The notes under the pieces are model-generated. The model saw only the letters and a list, made by a program, of their open reading frames with translations, searched no databases and was not told where the DNA came from. DNA of 64,000 nucleotides, from contig CM038722.1 of NCBI GenBank assembly GCA_021613375.1, positions 24,842,441 through 24,906,440 on the forward strand, in the 5' to 3' direction. Shown in pieces: positions 37,717-48,905 of this stretch. A program made the translations under genes and the position numbers. This DNA is from Megaleporinus macrocephalus. Its lineage: Eukaryota; Chordata; Actinopteri; Characiformes; Anostomidae. Each line of letters opens with the position of its first letter. Positions within the stretch are counted from its first letter, which is position 1.

Positions 37717-40700
37717 GAAACAAATGACTGTCAAATCACCTCATGCATAGCATGCATCATGCAACAGCTGCAATAAGTAAACAGCAATGTTTATTGGCTA
37801 GGTTTAGTGTGTGTGTGTGTGTAAGCTTTACTTGTTTTGTACCCCTGTCCTCATACTGATAAGACAACATGTAATTTTGTACATTTTTGCTGGGCTTCAC
37901 CTAAAAAATCTGCCGTTCTCACTAAAAAATATAATTATTATTATTATTATTATTATTATTATGTCAACTGTTAATATTTATGTTGAACAGAAGACATTCA
38001 TTGTTTTCAGTGCAAATTTATTTAATTTTACCTGAAGATGTATCTGGATGTCAGTTGCCAGTTGTGGATATTGCCAGTTCACAGTATGGTCCAAAAAGTT
38101 TGAGGCACTTATTGCTTATAAGTTATTTGTTTAAAAGTCTTTATCTTATCAATAAGTGTATTTTCACCACTAAGAACACCAGATATCATTAGAACAGATG
38201 TAAATAAGCATAAATACAATACAAAGTAACATGAATATCGTATTATGAAAGAAGTAGATCATATCCTGAGCTCCAGTTTGAAGAACAAAGGTTAGTTCCA
38301 GATTTCTCCTGGACGCCCCAGACACTGTATGAATGTATTCAGTTCCTTTACCAGCACTAAGCAGTCAAAGCAGGTATTAGATAAGAACTGTAAATAATAT
38401 TGGGTTGTTTCCACAAGTAGAAGCTTGGAAAGGAGTAAATAAACACACTTATGTATGTAAAAGTATACTTACTGTATTAATAAAGTGTTTTGGCTGAGCA
38501 AATAAAAGCTTCCTGTCTGGAAAACTAGCTTTTTAAATTTAAAAATAGTTCAAAAATAGCTCCCAAGTGCCTAAAACCTTTGCACTGTACTGTACTTACA
38601 ATTTTAAATGTAAAGTATGTAAATGTAAAATATTTAAACTAATGGACGTGGCTAAATGTATTTATCAGTGTTAACACCACATTTCAATTAGCTAATATTT
38701 ATCTTATGTAATAAAACAAAACGTTTTGATAATAAAAAATTAACACAATATATTGCTTGAGTAAATGCTAAAGTAATGTTCTTAAAAACACTAACACAAA
38801 ACATGTTTGCCTTGAAACCTCCTATTTGCCGAACTGACTTTACCTGTTAGTAATGTTCTTTCTAACCACTGAACATTTTCAAGCACATGGAAATGCTCAG
38901 AACATGTCTGGGCTGCATTTGAAGGTCTTTATCTCCTAATGGAGTGAACCCAGGACCTGTCTGGAGTGATTCAGAGTCTCAGTGATTTGAGATACGATCT
39001 GATGTGTCATATGTAACTGATCTGCAATAGTTTCACATTATCACATGCCATTATGTTTCTCTGCAGGAGCCAGCATTGCTCAGAATACCAGGTTCCAGAG
39101 GTTTGAAGTTTACCCTAATGGCACGCTCGTAATCCGTAACGTCCTCCCTCTGGACCGAGGCCAGTACCTCTGTAGTGTTCAGAACCAGTACGGAGAAGAT
39201 AAGATGACGGTCACTCTGGTAGTCTTAGCTGAACATCCCCAAATGTTACAGCCACGCTATCGAGAAACAGCAGCGTACCTGGGAGATACTGTAGAGCTGG
39301 AGTGTCGTTCCCAAGGGCACCCTACCCCTCGGACAACCTGGGTGCTCCCTGATAGGGCGATGGTTCATATGGAGGCTCCCTCACTTGGTACACCTGAACA
39401 GCGTGTATCGGTCTCAGCTAACGGCACACTTCGTATTATATCTGCTACTTACGCAGACCGTGGAGTTTACAAATGCATTGCTACCAATGCAGCGGGTGCT
39501 GACACCATATCCGTCCGTCTGACCGTCACTGCTTTACCTCCAGTGATTCAACAGGTGAAGCATGAAAATTTCAGTCTTCCAGAAGGCACCACCGTTCACA
39601 TGAACTGCAGTGCCACAGGTGCTCCATCCCCTATGATCAGCTGGACTACTCCTCATGGCCTGCAGCTCCGGCCTTCACAGTTTGTCAATGGCCGTAACCT
39701 CTTCGTTTTCCCGAATGGGACCCTGTGCATTCGTGGCTTGGCTCAAGCAGATGCGGGGAAATACGAATGCACAGCCACCAACGCGGTTGGGAGTTCATCG
39801 CGAGCTGTTAGGTTGACCGTGAAGAACACCATTGCATCAGCCAGAGCCAGGATTACCTCCTCATCTCCACCGAAGACAGATGTTGCTTACGGGGGGCGGC
39901 TGCAGCTGGACTGTGTTGCGTCTGGAGATCCGGAGCCCAGGGTCATCTGGAGGACTCCATCCAAGAAGCTTGTGGATGCTCATTACAGGTAAAGTAAACA
40001 TATTGTAAACAGCTTAATAACCCCCCCACACACAAAGCATAAATCCATCAACTTTGCAGGAAACATACACCCAGTAAACATGCGAGCAGTGTTTTATTGC
40101 TTGGCTTGTCAGGATTTTTACTGACTGTAGCAATACAGAAGCAGTTTATTCTGATTCATTTATTAAATACATGTAAATGGAATATTGTTAAACTCACATC
40201 CACTCAATACTGTTAGTGTCAATCTAAAACACAAACATAGAAAATAACATAACAGTGAAACAATGATTAATCCATTAATGTATATGTCATTAATATACAC
40301 ACATTGGTCATTTTATATATACACTACCACTCAAAAGTTTGGGATCACAGTGAAATGTTCTTGTTTTCAATGGAGTATCTTCTTCCTTAACACAACAATG
40401 GACTGACGGGTCTCTAAAGAAAGTTGTTTCTTTCTGGTCATTTTGAGTCGGTCAGCAAGCCATCAACTGCTGATCTTCAGATACTAAACTAACCTAGAAT
40501 GTTGTTCTCTTTTATACTCACTTATTAGTAGAATGTTTTTCAGCTGTGCATCACAATTGAGCAAGAGTGTCCTAACAACCAAGTAGTCCAATAACATCCT
40601 TAACTTGGATTGGCGGCCGTACCAGGAGATTTAGGCAGAGGACCTAAATAGATTTTAATACAAACATTTATATTCTTTAAAAATCATCTGATACACTTAC

Positions 40701-40789
40701 ATTAATTGTGAAATGGACAGTATTGTTTGTGAATTGCATGAAAATTGCATGAAATGAAATTCTAAAGTGATCCTAAACTTTGAGCGGTA

Positions 40790-40871
<82 letters not shown>

Positions 40872-43800
40872 TACCATTGTCTTACATTGAAAGTAAAGTA
40901 TGTTTTTTTTCTAATTTTTTCAAATTTATACAAACCTAATAGCTAAGTGAAATTTCAAACAACATGTTGTAAAAGTTCCAGCATAATAAAACCATTAAGA
41001 CCTTAAGATGTCTTTCAGATTGGCTTGATGAGATCTAGAGAAATGTTGTAATGGTCTACCAGAAGCCTCTAGAACATTATTAAATAAAAAGGTTATGCTG
41101 TCTGATTTATGAGACATCGTTAGGTCTGAAGTGAGATTTTGACTCAAATGTATTTAGCAGATCCCTTCATAGTGCAGAAGTTCATTTAGTGACACTTTAT
41201 ACCCCTTTATACAGATGAACACAGTGTTTTGGGCTCTTAATAAAATGTCAGAGACATGATTTGGTCAAAATACCATAATGATGAAGCACCACCGATCCCT
41301 TCTCTCCCTACCTATACAGCCCTGTTTAGAACGGCATGTTTCTTTAAATGATAAGGAGCCCCTGGTGACCCGGCCCCCCTCCAGAGGGTTTTGCAGGCGC
41401 TAGTACCGCCTCTCACTACCAGAGCACTAAATATTTTGGAGATATCTACTCTCCCATTCTCTCACTTTAGCGTTAACATTACTGTGGATCCTGCAGCGAG
41501 TAAGGCCAAGCAATTTCTCAGCTATTAACATGAGCCAGTGCTTGAGAGGCCAGTTACAGAAACACAGAGCAGTTATTTTTAAATCATTACATTTCCCTCA
41601 TCTGCGCCGTTTCCCCACAGACTGATCCCTCTATTAGGAAAAGTTTCTGAAATTGGCTTCTTACTCACCAGTTTCTCCTTCATTTTTTTCCATTCCACCT
41701 TAGATGGTGCAGCAGTTCATAGCACTGGCCTCCAGAAAATTTAATCTACCGATGGGAAAGAACTTGACGTCAGCTTCAGATTTGACACAAAGTAGTTAGT
41801 ATGTATATATAGGGGGGTTTGCTGACTGTAACTGGACATTACTACGAAAAACAAACTTAATCCTCTCAGATGCAGCTGACAACAGAGAAGCTACCCGTGA
41901 TTGGCTCTTAGCTTCCATATAATGCCAACAGGTCCATTGCTTTCAAAAAAAAATGATGAATAACTGAAAATATGATTTTAATAATAATAATAATGATAAT
42001 AATAATAATTAAAATGTCTCGTTTTAGGTAAAACAGTACACAAGGAAAATCTGCTTTTTTTATTTTCACTGTATTATTCCTCAATATTCCACAACTGTCA
42101 GCATGAAATATACAAACTCAGAAGGTTTACTGGTCATTTTGGAAAGTAAATACAATGGCAACTTGGTAGTTTCTCTACAATTAAGCAATTAATTCTAAAA
42201 ATATTCTAAAATATATTCTATATAAAAATATTCAAAAAAAAAAACCCACAAAAAAAAGGGCAGCCGTGGCCTAAAGCTTAGGGATCCATTCTTGTGACCA
42301 GAAGTTCACTGGTTAATTCCCCGGGACCAACAGGCCACGAATGAAGTGCCCTTGAGCAAGGCACCTAACCCCAACTGCTCCCTGGGAGCCGTGGATAGGG
42401 CTGCCCACCGCTCCAGGCACGTGTGCTCACTGCCCCCTGGTGTGTATGTTCACTAGTGTGTGTGTATATGTGGGTGTTTCACTGCATGGATGGGTTAAAT
42501 GCGGAGGCCAGATTCTGCTGTGTGCAAACACGTGGCTAGTTCTAGTTCTAAATTCTAAAATTCTAAATTCTAAAAATTAATCAAACTACTTTGAATTGTT
42601 TCAGTTGACAAATGTCCACGCATCACATAGAAATAACATACAAACAAGTCAAATTCTCACAGCTAATGCTTCTGAATAAGACAGAATAGAAATTTTCAAG
42701 AAAATGTCTGATGTGTTGTGTTTGATGTTTAACCAGAGTAACTACACAAAATCACTATAGATCCACTGAAACAAGATCGGTCTCATTTAGTCTCATCATG
42801 CAATATTTAACTGGATATGAATGGGTTAATCATGTATAGTAAAATAATTAAAAGTAATTATAATTTTTTTTTCCAGCTACGACACAAGGATCAAAGTGTT
42901 TGCCAACGGGTCACTCACCATGCACTCGGTCACGGAGAAAGATGAAGGTGATTATTTGTGTGTGGCACGTAACAAAATGGGAGACGACTATGTGCCCCTC
43001 AAGGTCAGCGTCCTGACTAAGCCGGCCAAGATCGAGCACAGGAACCAGGCTAATCAGAAGGTGATGCATGGGGAAGATTTGAAAGTCGACTGTGTGGCAT
43101 CAGGTCTCCCAAACCCAAAGATTCAGTGGGCTCTACCAGATGGCACCATGATAAACAGCATTATGAAATCTGACAGCAGTGGTGGTGGGCGCAGCCGCAG
43201 GTATGTGGTTTTTGACAATGGCACCCTCTTTTTCAATGACGTGGGGATGCATGAGGAAGGTGACTACACGTGCTACGCTGAGAACCAGATGGGAAAGGAT
43301 GAAATGAAAGTACACGTGAAGGTGGTGGCAGATGTACCTGTGATCCGAAACAAGAGCTATGAGGTTGTCAGGGTCATGTATGGTGAGCCGGCCTTGTTGA
43401 GGTGTAGCGCCAAAGGAGAGCCTAACCCGTTGATACTGTGGTTCTCCCCAACCAATAGAGCCATTCCTTCAGCCACAGACAAGTACATGATCCATAATGA
43501 CGGGACACTGGTCATTCAGAACGTTCAGCGCTTTGATGGTGGGAATTACACCTGTCTGGCCAGGAACAGTGCAGGACAAGATCGTAAAGTGTCCAGGCTG
43601 GAAATCTTGGTCTCACCTCCAGCTATCAACGGGTTGAGAAGCTCCACGAATTCTTTGAAAGTGTCTGCAGTGAGGGATCAGCGGAAACTCATACACTGTG
43701 AGGCTACAGGTGTCCCTGTTCCTCGTGTGATGTGGGTTCTCCCAGAGAACGTTGTTCTGCCAGCACCATACTACGGAAGCCGGATGACGGTTCATCGAAA

Positions 43801-44785
43801 TGGCACTCTCGATATCCGTTCTTTGAGGGTAACCGATGCGGCCCAGTTGATCTGTATTGCTCGCAATGAAGGAGGAGAAGCAAGACTTGTTGTTCAACTT
43901 GATGTAATGGGCATTACAGAGAAACCAAGGCTTAGGAGTCCACCATCAGAATCTCTTACTCTAACTGTAGGCAGGAGTATGACCTTAAACTGTTCTGTTG
44001 AGGGTTTACCAGCACCACAAATAACCTGGATTCTTCCTAGCGGTGCACCCATAATGATCGGCTCCCAATTTAACAAGTTCTTCCACAAGTCTGATGGGAG
44101 CTTGGTAATTAGCAACCCTGCTCTTTCAGAAGCAGGAACTTACCGCTGCTTAGGGCGCAATGCTGGTGGAGTTGTTGAGAGGACTGTGGTGCTGATGCCA
44201 GGGCGGAAGCCAGAGATCAACAACAAGTACAACTCGCCTGTCAGTGTCGTGAATGGCGAAAGCCTGCTATTGCACTGTCTGTCTAATGTCGACACTGTCC
44301 GCCTGACCTGGACCCTACCAAGTGGAGTGGTTCTGAACCGTCCGCAGCGGGCAGGCCGGTACACCGTTCTGTCAAATGGAACCCTTTCCATCCACCAGGC
44401 ATCTGTCTATGACAGGGGCTCCTACACGTGCCGCGCTGCTAACGAGTATGGAAGCTCCTTGCTTACAATCCCAGTCATTATTATTGCATACCCGCCAAGG
44501 ATCACCAGTGGCCCTGCTCCTTCCACGTATGCCAGAAGAGGAGTAGCCGTTCAGCTGAATTGTGCAGCTGTTGGCATCCCCAAGGCAGAGGTGGCATGGG
44601 AGACTCCAGACAGAACACGGTTAGTCGTCAGTCCTCAGCCACGGATGTTTGGAAACAAGTATTTGCACCCTCAGGGCTCCCTTATCATCCAGAACCCCGT
44701 GCCAAAGGATGCAGGTTTCTACAGATGCACAGCCCGAAATGTGATGGGGGTTGACTCAAAGGGTACATACCTTCACGTGTACTAA
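27129..44785 (+). CDS. mxra5: Matrix-remodelling-associated protein 5 (adlican), six coding exons
   Basis: Secreted extracellular-matrix proteoglycan-like protein. Joining 27129-27322, 28059-28188, 28295-28685, 33388-37578, 39067-39988 and 42877-44785 gives 7,737 bp, 2,578 residues plus stop, with GT..AG borders and consistent phases (2,0,1,1,2). Domains: signal peptide 1-27; Cys-rich LRR cap about 28-53; leucine-rich repeats about 55-210; C-terminal LRR cap about 214-265; a conserved linker; Ig1 about 475-565; Ig2 about 575-665; Ser/Thr/Pro-rich region about 665-1600; Ig3-Ig12 about 1605-2578. Human MXRA5 has the same order, 12 Ig domains and about 2,828 residues; the difference plausibly lies in the variable middle. 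Recurrent motifs are 'NGTL', 'WxLPDG' and 'DxGxYxC'. Teleosts can have two paralogues, and I cannot tell which this is. Confidence 0.95.
28059..28188 (+). CDS. mxra5: mxra5 coding exon 2: leucine-rich repeats
   Basis: Residues 65-108. The acceptor follows a T-rich tract ending 'TTTTTTTGCAG'; the donor is CAG|GTGTGG. It encodes [20 protein letters not shown] and [18 protein letters not shown], two LRR units closely similar to the human protein. Confidence 0.93.
28295..28685 (+). CDS. mxra5: mxra5 coding exon 3: LRRs and start of C-cap
   Basis: Residues 109-238 plus one base. Acceptor TTTTATCAG, donor CAG|GTAGTT. It encodes four further LRRs, with one irregular unit (residues around [19 protein letters not shown], matching an irregular human repeat), then the cap motif [13 protein letters not shown]. 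The following intron (28686-33387) holds the large minisatellite. Confidence 0.93.
28893..33219 (+). repeat. 24/25-bp minisatellite filling mxra5 intron 3 (~175 copies)
   Basis: Unit 'CTAAAACGTTTGRCTGGTAG' plus 'tgta', with common variants GTGATCTAAAACG, GTATCTAAAACG, AAAACATTTGGC and TTTTAAAGTGTTT. From about 28957 to 33219 all units run in one direction. The first two units (about 28893-28917 and 28931-28953) are inverted, giving a head-to-head start. Higher-order copies exist: about 550 bp at 31985 recurs 531 bp later (rare GCGTTTGTCTGG variant at 32116 and 32647), and the TCTAAATTG variant recurs at 29801 and 30873. Reading frames of 70-170 codons across it are by-products. It takes up most of the 4.7-kb intron. 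Confidence 0.97.
33388..37578 (+). CDS. mxra5: mxra5 coding exon 4: C-cap, Ig1-2, Ser/Thr-rich region, start of Ig3
   Basis: A single 4,191-bp exon (residues 239-1636). The acceptor 'TTTCACTAG' follows a long CT tract (33351-33386). It begins with [19 protein letters not shown], completing the LRR C-cap. A linker conserved with human MXRA5 follows ([53 protein letters not shown]). Then come two Ig domains (Cys about 489/544 and 590/641), and a long Ser/Thr/Pro region with basic clusters ([25 protein letters not shown]) likely to be O-glycosylated. It ends in Ig3 ([20 protein letters not shown]). Donor ACAG|GTATGG. Antisense frames up to 102 codons are shadows. Confidence 0.95.
37579..39066 (+). 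other. mxra5: mxra5 intron 4
   Basis: AT-rich intron with two trinucleotide tracts, (TAA)n at 37674-37714 and (TTA)n at 37933-37962, and a short (TG)n at 37807-37822. No other element recognised. Confidence 0.8.
37674..37714 (+). repeat. (TAA)n microsatellite
   Basis: About 13 TAA units in intron 4, mirrored 220 bp later by (TTA)n at 37933-37962, so the two tracts could pair. Confidence 0.95.
39067..39988 (+). CDS. mxra5: mxra5 coding exon 5: Ig3 end, Ig4, Ig5, start of Ig6
   Basis: Residues 1636-1943. Acceptor TTTCTCTGCAG, donor ACAG|GTAAAG. It completes Ig3 ([19 protein letters not shown]), encodes Ig4 ([34 protein letters not shown]) and Ig5 ([32 protein letters not shown]), and starts Ig6 ([20 protein letters not shown]). 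All are close to human counterparts. Confidence 0.95.
40321..40793 (+). mobile_element. 473-bp MITE with ACACTACC terminal inverted repeats
   Basis: The left end ACACTACCACTCAAAAGTTT then GGGATCAC. The right end on the minus strand reads ACACTACCGCTCAAAGTTTA then GGATCAC, so the ends are inverted repeats of about 27-28 bp. Both ends are flanked by TA, which fits Tc1/mariner-type TA insertion, although flanking TA repeats make the duplication ambiguous. There is no transposase frame. This end sequence is widespread in fish. Its terminal repeat resembles the intron 3 minisatellite unit. Confidence 0.85.
40794..40868 (+). repeat. (TA)n between two ACACTACC ends
   Basis: About 37 TA units. On the left is the MITE end '..GCGGTAGTGT'; on the right begins 'ACACTACCATTGTC', a second end-like sequence pointing away. 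The tract may have expanded from a TA target site. Confidence 0.9.
42258..42545 (+). mobile_element. tRNA-derived SINE
   Basis: Best-preserved copy of the family in the window. It has an A-box-like 'TGGCCTAAAGCTTAGGG', a B-box-like 'GGTTAATTCCCCGGG', then 'CCCTTGAGCAAGGCACCTAA', 'CAACTGCTCCCTGGG', 'GATAGGGCTGCCCACCGCTC' and a 3' body 'TTTCACTGCATGGATGGGTT'. It ends in a simple 'TTCTAAATTCTAAAA' tail. Other copies are at 3136, 56509 (minus) and 56783. Confidence 0.85.
42877..44785 (+). CDS. mxra5: mxra5 last coding exon: Ig6 end to Ig12 and stop
   Basis: Residues 1943-2578. The acceptor follows 'TTTTTTTTTCCAG'. It completes Ig6 ([20 protein letters not shown]) and encodes six full Ig domains, each with the Cys..Trp..Cys pattern; examples are [48 protein letters not shown] and [20 protein letters not shown]. 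The C-terminus GTYLHVY followed by TAA lines up with the end of human MXRA5. Confidence 0.96.
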
Positions 44786-46445
44786 TAGCAATAAATTTGG
44801 TCTATTCACTACATGCCCATAGAACTGCGATGTTAAGCTAAGCCATAGCTTTATTTCTAAACTATTTGTCAATGTGAACATGGCTTGCTACCATTATATG
44901 ACATTTTTACTGTTTTAGTTAAAAGTCTTAGCGTTAATTTGGCTGAAGCATTGTGTTAGTCACTACAAACATACAAAGAGTACAAAGGTGTTATTAAGCA
45001 TTGATTCGTGTAAATAATGCAAAAAACTCTTAATATTTTAAAAATCCACTTTTTTCAGACAATGACAATTTGTCAAATTGTATAGATGAGAAAGACTATA
45101 TATTTTTATTTAATCATAGACAATAATCTGAGGATATTACTGACATCTTCTATGGCAGTCTATTGCAGAATCAGGGATATTAGCTTAGACAGCTACATTG
45201 GTCATGTTTTTTTTATTTTTATTGAATGTAGAAAAACCTTTTGAGCTAATTTCACATAGTGCTTTTGAACACATAACCTTTGCTTTTTTCCATTACCATA
45301 AAATATGTAAAGCTACTTTATAGTAGTTTTGTCCTAAGTTTGGGACACAAGTCCCCATAGACAACCAGCCTGCTCACATTTTTGTTCAAATTTAGCCTTC
45401 CTCTCTCAATAGCTAATAATGGTCTACATAGCTCATGCATAGAAGTAGCTGTTATAATAATAAAAATAGAATCTGTGACATATTCTAACCATAGTAGAAG
45501 CAACTACTAGAGGTCTGTACAGGCATGCAACTGAACAACTGACCAAAGACTGGGGCCAACCCAGCCTGACTGGTACTGCCAAATTTGAAACCTGAGCACA
45601 CTTATATAATAGTAATAGTAATCTGCTATTACCTTCCCATCAACACATCCTTCACTTCGTCCATAGTTTCATTCAGGGCCATGTTAAACTACATTGCAAA
45701 CTCTGGAGCAAGAGATAGAGTTAGAAGTAGTGTTAGAAGTCTTGCCCAAGGACTCTTTTTTGGTATAGTGTAAGGTGGGTGCCTAGGTGGGGAACTGAAC
45801 CCCCATCTACAACATGGGGGTCAGTAGTGTACCCCACTATACTATACCAAACAAATACCATGTAGTCAGTATAGTTTAGTGGGTTACAATACTGCCCTCC
45901 ATGCTTTAGACTGGGGTTTCAATTCCCCACCTAGGTAACCACTTTTCAGTACTATACCAATAAGCATCCGTCTACCAGAACTAGTAAGTCAAGTGGAGCT
46001 CAAGGATTGCCTAGTAGAAGAGGAGCAATTTCCTAAACATTTACATTCCAAAACCAGATATGCAGATATTCATGTTTAGACACTGCCCTCTATTGCACAC
46101 GTGCAAGTGTGCTGGTGGGCACTTAAGTGAACATTGGCACATGATGAGCAGATGCAGTAGTATAATTCAGCATCACTATTGTTTTCTATATGATGCTAAC
46201 ATTTTCCTGTTCAATTTCTTTTTTTACACAGAAACAGATTCAGTAGTTTTTTATACATTTGTTATACTGTTTCCCGTTTGTTTGCGCTTGCATATACTGC
46301 TTTCATCTCCTCGGAACTCCCAAAGGAGGCCTTTGTATTTGTATTCCATGCTCTTGATTTAACTTATTTGTCTTTTGAAGACGTGTATTGAGATGTATTG
46401 CTATTTTGACTATCTTTAATAAAAAGAACTTGGAAAACAAGCAAC
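44786..46445 (+). other. mxra5: mxra5 3' UTR region (end uncertain)
   Basis: An AATAAA lies only 5 bases after the stop (44790-44795) and is unlikely to be the sole signal. A later candidate is AATAAA at 46418-46423. The true poly(A) site cannot be fixed from sequence. Between them is AT-rich sequence plus an inverted SINE pair at 45728-45960. Confidence 0.4.
45728..45960. repeat. Inverted pair of tRNA-like SINE heads
   Basis: The left copy (about 45728-45849, minus) and right copy (about 45868-45960, plus) share a tRNA-like head: 'GTATAGT.TAGTGGGTTACA', '..TGGGGTTTCAATTCCCCACC'. A third, partly different copy is at 47985-48115. The left copy ends with a 'TTGGGCAAG' type sequence. The two heads face each other, so a read-through transcript could form a long hairpin. 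Confidence 0.7.
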
Positions 46446-47984
46446 CTACGTTTTGGTCGTCCTGCTGCAGTTTTTGACTACAGACAATTCAGACCATGAG
46501 ATATGATGTGACAATGAAGTGATGTTTCCAGTTAAGCCATACAATTTCAGCACCATCTTACCTTCCAGTACAGAGACATGCAGCACTTCTAAGTTTTCAT
46601 GCTCTCAGGACGATCATTAAAACTTGTAAAACGTTACACAGGCCAGTTTCCCTCTTCGGTTTAATAAGAAATTGGTGAAGAATCAGAAGAAAATATTTTG
46701 ACAGGCAAGTGATTGTTTTTGGGAATTATACTCTGGGAGCGATTACACTGTCAGTGGACTGCGTTCCATAAAATAAAGACATCTGGATACATGGGGGAAA
46801 TCCCCAATTCTTATTCCATATATATATAAAATTTAAGTCCTGCAAGTGCAGTCAGTCATTACAGGTTTTCCAAAACACAGACTTTCTTCTTGGATACTTG
46901 TTCATCAGGGGAGATTATGCTGTTATGCAGATATTGGCCTTTGAATACTGACTGGAACTTTACATATGGAAGGTTTTAACAATTAACTTACTATACTAAT
47001 ATGCAAATCTCTTGAGTAAAGTAACCTAAGCTGTCCTTGATTACTGCCAGGCATTTTGAGTCACTGTTCAGTGAATGTAATTAATTCCATTACCCAACTT
47101 CCGAAACCTATATATGTATATAAAAAAAAACATATTTAAAATGATTTTCAAAACTCCACCACCTTGTGTGACTGAAATGCAGACTTCCATATTAATGTTC
47201 ACGGTACTGCAGACCTCATCCTTCATCAAATGGCAAGTAAAGTTCAATTCTGGTCCAATTAAGTGAGCTCTGATTCACTTCATCTAGTTCTTTCCACTTG
47301 GAAAATTCATGATGTGGTGATAAACAAACTGCTGGGTCATTGTCATTTTTCCAAGGGCCACAATTGAATAAGTCTGGCTAAACGTTAGGTACAAACTGAG
47401 CAAGTGCTGGGCAACTGTGTAATTTACAAGTGACAACTGTGAGAACCCTCAAGACAGATTTTTCCAAGGAGAGGTAGCGAGGAAAAGTGAAGAAAGGCGT
47501 AATTTTTCTCCACTGGAATCAGGCCCAGGTACTCAAGGGCTGGGAGCTCAACATTTTGGGCACACCTGGGTACTTTGGCCTGCCAGGACAGTGATGAAGT
47601 GGTCATAAGATGATTATATTTCCTGAATATTTCAGCCCAGCTGTCTAGCTCTCCTCGCTGCCTCTAGGATTTGTTATTTTGCACATAGGTTGCAGTAGTT
47701 AATTGGAAAAATTGGAATATATTAGAATAACATTAAATTCACAACTCATTAATGTGTCTTTACTTTTCAGGTTATTCTACAGTATGCAGATTCTACAATT
47801 CTTGGCTAAAATACTGTATTGTAACTATGTTGTCCGAGAGTTTAAATGCAAATAAAAAATATGTAATTTCTATATATAGTAATATCCCAGACTGGCATTT
47901 ACACTATGATGACCTTTATACTTTCAGGCTTATTGCGATATGTTGATTGTTTATTAGCTTGAGTATTACTTTCATTAATTTTTG
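46446..47984. other. Intergenic, nothing recognised
   Basis: AT-rich sequence with frames of about 60 codons only. No repeat family or exon recognised. Confidence 0.5.
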
Positions 47985-48115
47985 GTACCGTCTAGTAGGT
48001 TACACCTCTGCCCTCCATGCTGTAAACTGGGGTTCAAGTCATTTTTGCCTGCCTTTGTTAATGTAAGTTGTAAATCACTTTGGATGAAAGTGTCTGCCAA
48101 TTATCCTAAACATAA
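47985..48115 (+). repeat. tRNA-like SINE with conserved tail
   Basis: The head 'CCGTCTAGTAGGTTACACC..AAACTGGGGTTCAAGTC' is joined to the tail 'GTAAATCACTTTGGATGAAA' and 'GTGTCTGCCAA'. The tail is related to the inverted fragment at 164-240. Confidence 0.7.
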
Positions 48116-48189
48116 AGGTCATACTCTTATACATTTTCAAGAACAGCAATAAATACAATTCCCCAATATATTTTTAAGTAAGCCTGAAT

Positions 48190-48505
48190 TTTCTAAAGCT
48201 GCAATTTGTAAGATTTTTAAAATCGAATTAACAGAATGTAACAGTTTTGACGGTGTGTCAAATATTTTTATGTATTATGTTGCAGAGATATCTATTATAG
48301 TTAGCATGCTAACCAGCCAGCTCTGTCCATCCTGTCTCATAATACCACTTTGTACCTCAAGAGACAATAGTGAGCCACTGTAGCATTATTCCACTATCAG
48401 TCCAACAGCTGCCAATAAAAGGAAGAGCAAACACAACAATGACTAAAGCTCTTGGCAAGCAACCATTATGATGCCACCACCATCTACTATCAGCAAGAAA
48501 CCACA
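48190..48505 (+). repeat. Dispersed repeat, copy 1
   Basis: Shared with 49573-49600 and 50036-50265: 'GTTGCAGAGATATCTA', 'GTTAGCATGC.AACCAGCC', 'CTCATAATACCA.TTT', 'ACCTCAAGAG', and '(C/T)ACTGTAGC' followed by 'cagtccaaca'. The last part overlaps the module of 6722-7035. No coding frame. Confidence 0.7.
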
Positions 48506-48650
48506 TTTGACAGCAAACAAAAGAGGTTTAATCAATAAAAGCAAAAATATAAGTAAACATTGGCACTGCGTTCCCTCTGCTGGAGAGTGAAGGGATGAAG
48601 TTTAATGTGGAACTCATCAAATTTCTTCTAGTATGATAAGGAGTAGGTGC

Positions 48651-48905
48651 CACGGTGGTGTGGTTAGCAATGTCATCTCACAGAAAGACAATCCGAGTTC
48701 AGGCCGTTCTCCGTGCATGTTCTCCTCGTGCTTTAGCAGGTTTCCTCCGGGTACTCCCACAGTCCCAGGTTTATTGGCCACTCTATATTGCCCGTAGGTG
48801 TGAGTGTGTAAGTGAATGAATGTTGGCCATGTGATGAACTGGTGACCTGTCCATGGTGTACCCTACCTTTGCCCAATGACGCTGGGATTGGCTCCAGCAA
48901 TTCAA
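48651..48905 (+). mobile_element. tRNA-derived SINE, second family
   Basis: The head 'GCCACGGTGGTGTGGTTAGC' carries the A box, and 'GAGTTCAGGC' marks a decayed B box. The body follows with 'TTTCCTCCGGGTACTCCCAC', 'CCGTAGGTGTGAGTGTGTAA', 'GTGACCTGTCCATGGTGTAC' and 'GGGATTGGCTCCAGCAA'. This phrase order is typical of a very common fish SINE. It is old, with substitutions in the promoter boxes. Confidence 0.8.

Larger units (their letters stand above)
39989..42876 (+). other. mxra5: mxra5 intron 5 (transposon-rich)
   Basis: A 2.9-kb intron carrying a 473-bp MITE, a (TA)n tract, an (AAT)n tract (41980-42008) and a SINE. The remainder (about 40880-41970) looks unique and has no coding frame of note. 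Confidence 0.85.

Noticed and set aside
42258..42330. Possible tRNA genes at SINE heads (also 3150, 45870, 48655, 56783)
   Set aside because: A and B boxes are present but no full cloverleaf can be drawn, and each is followed by a SINE body.
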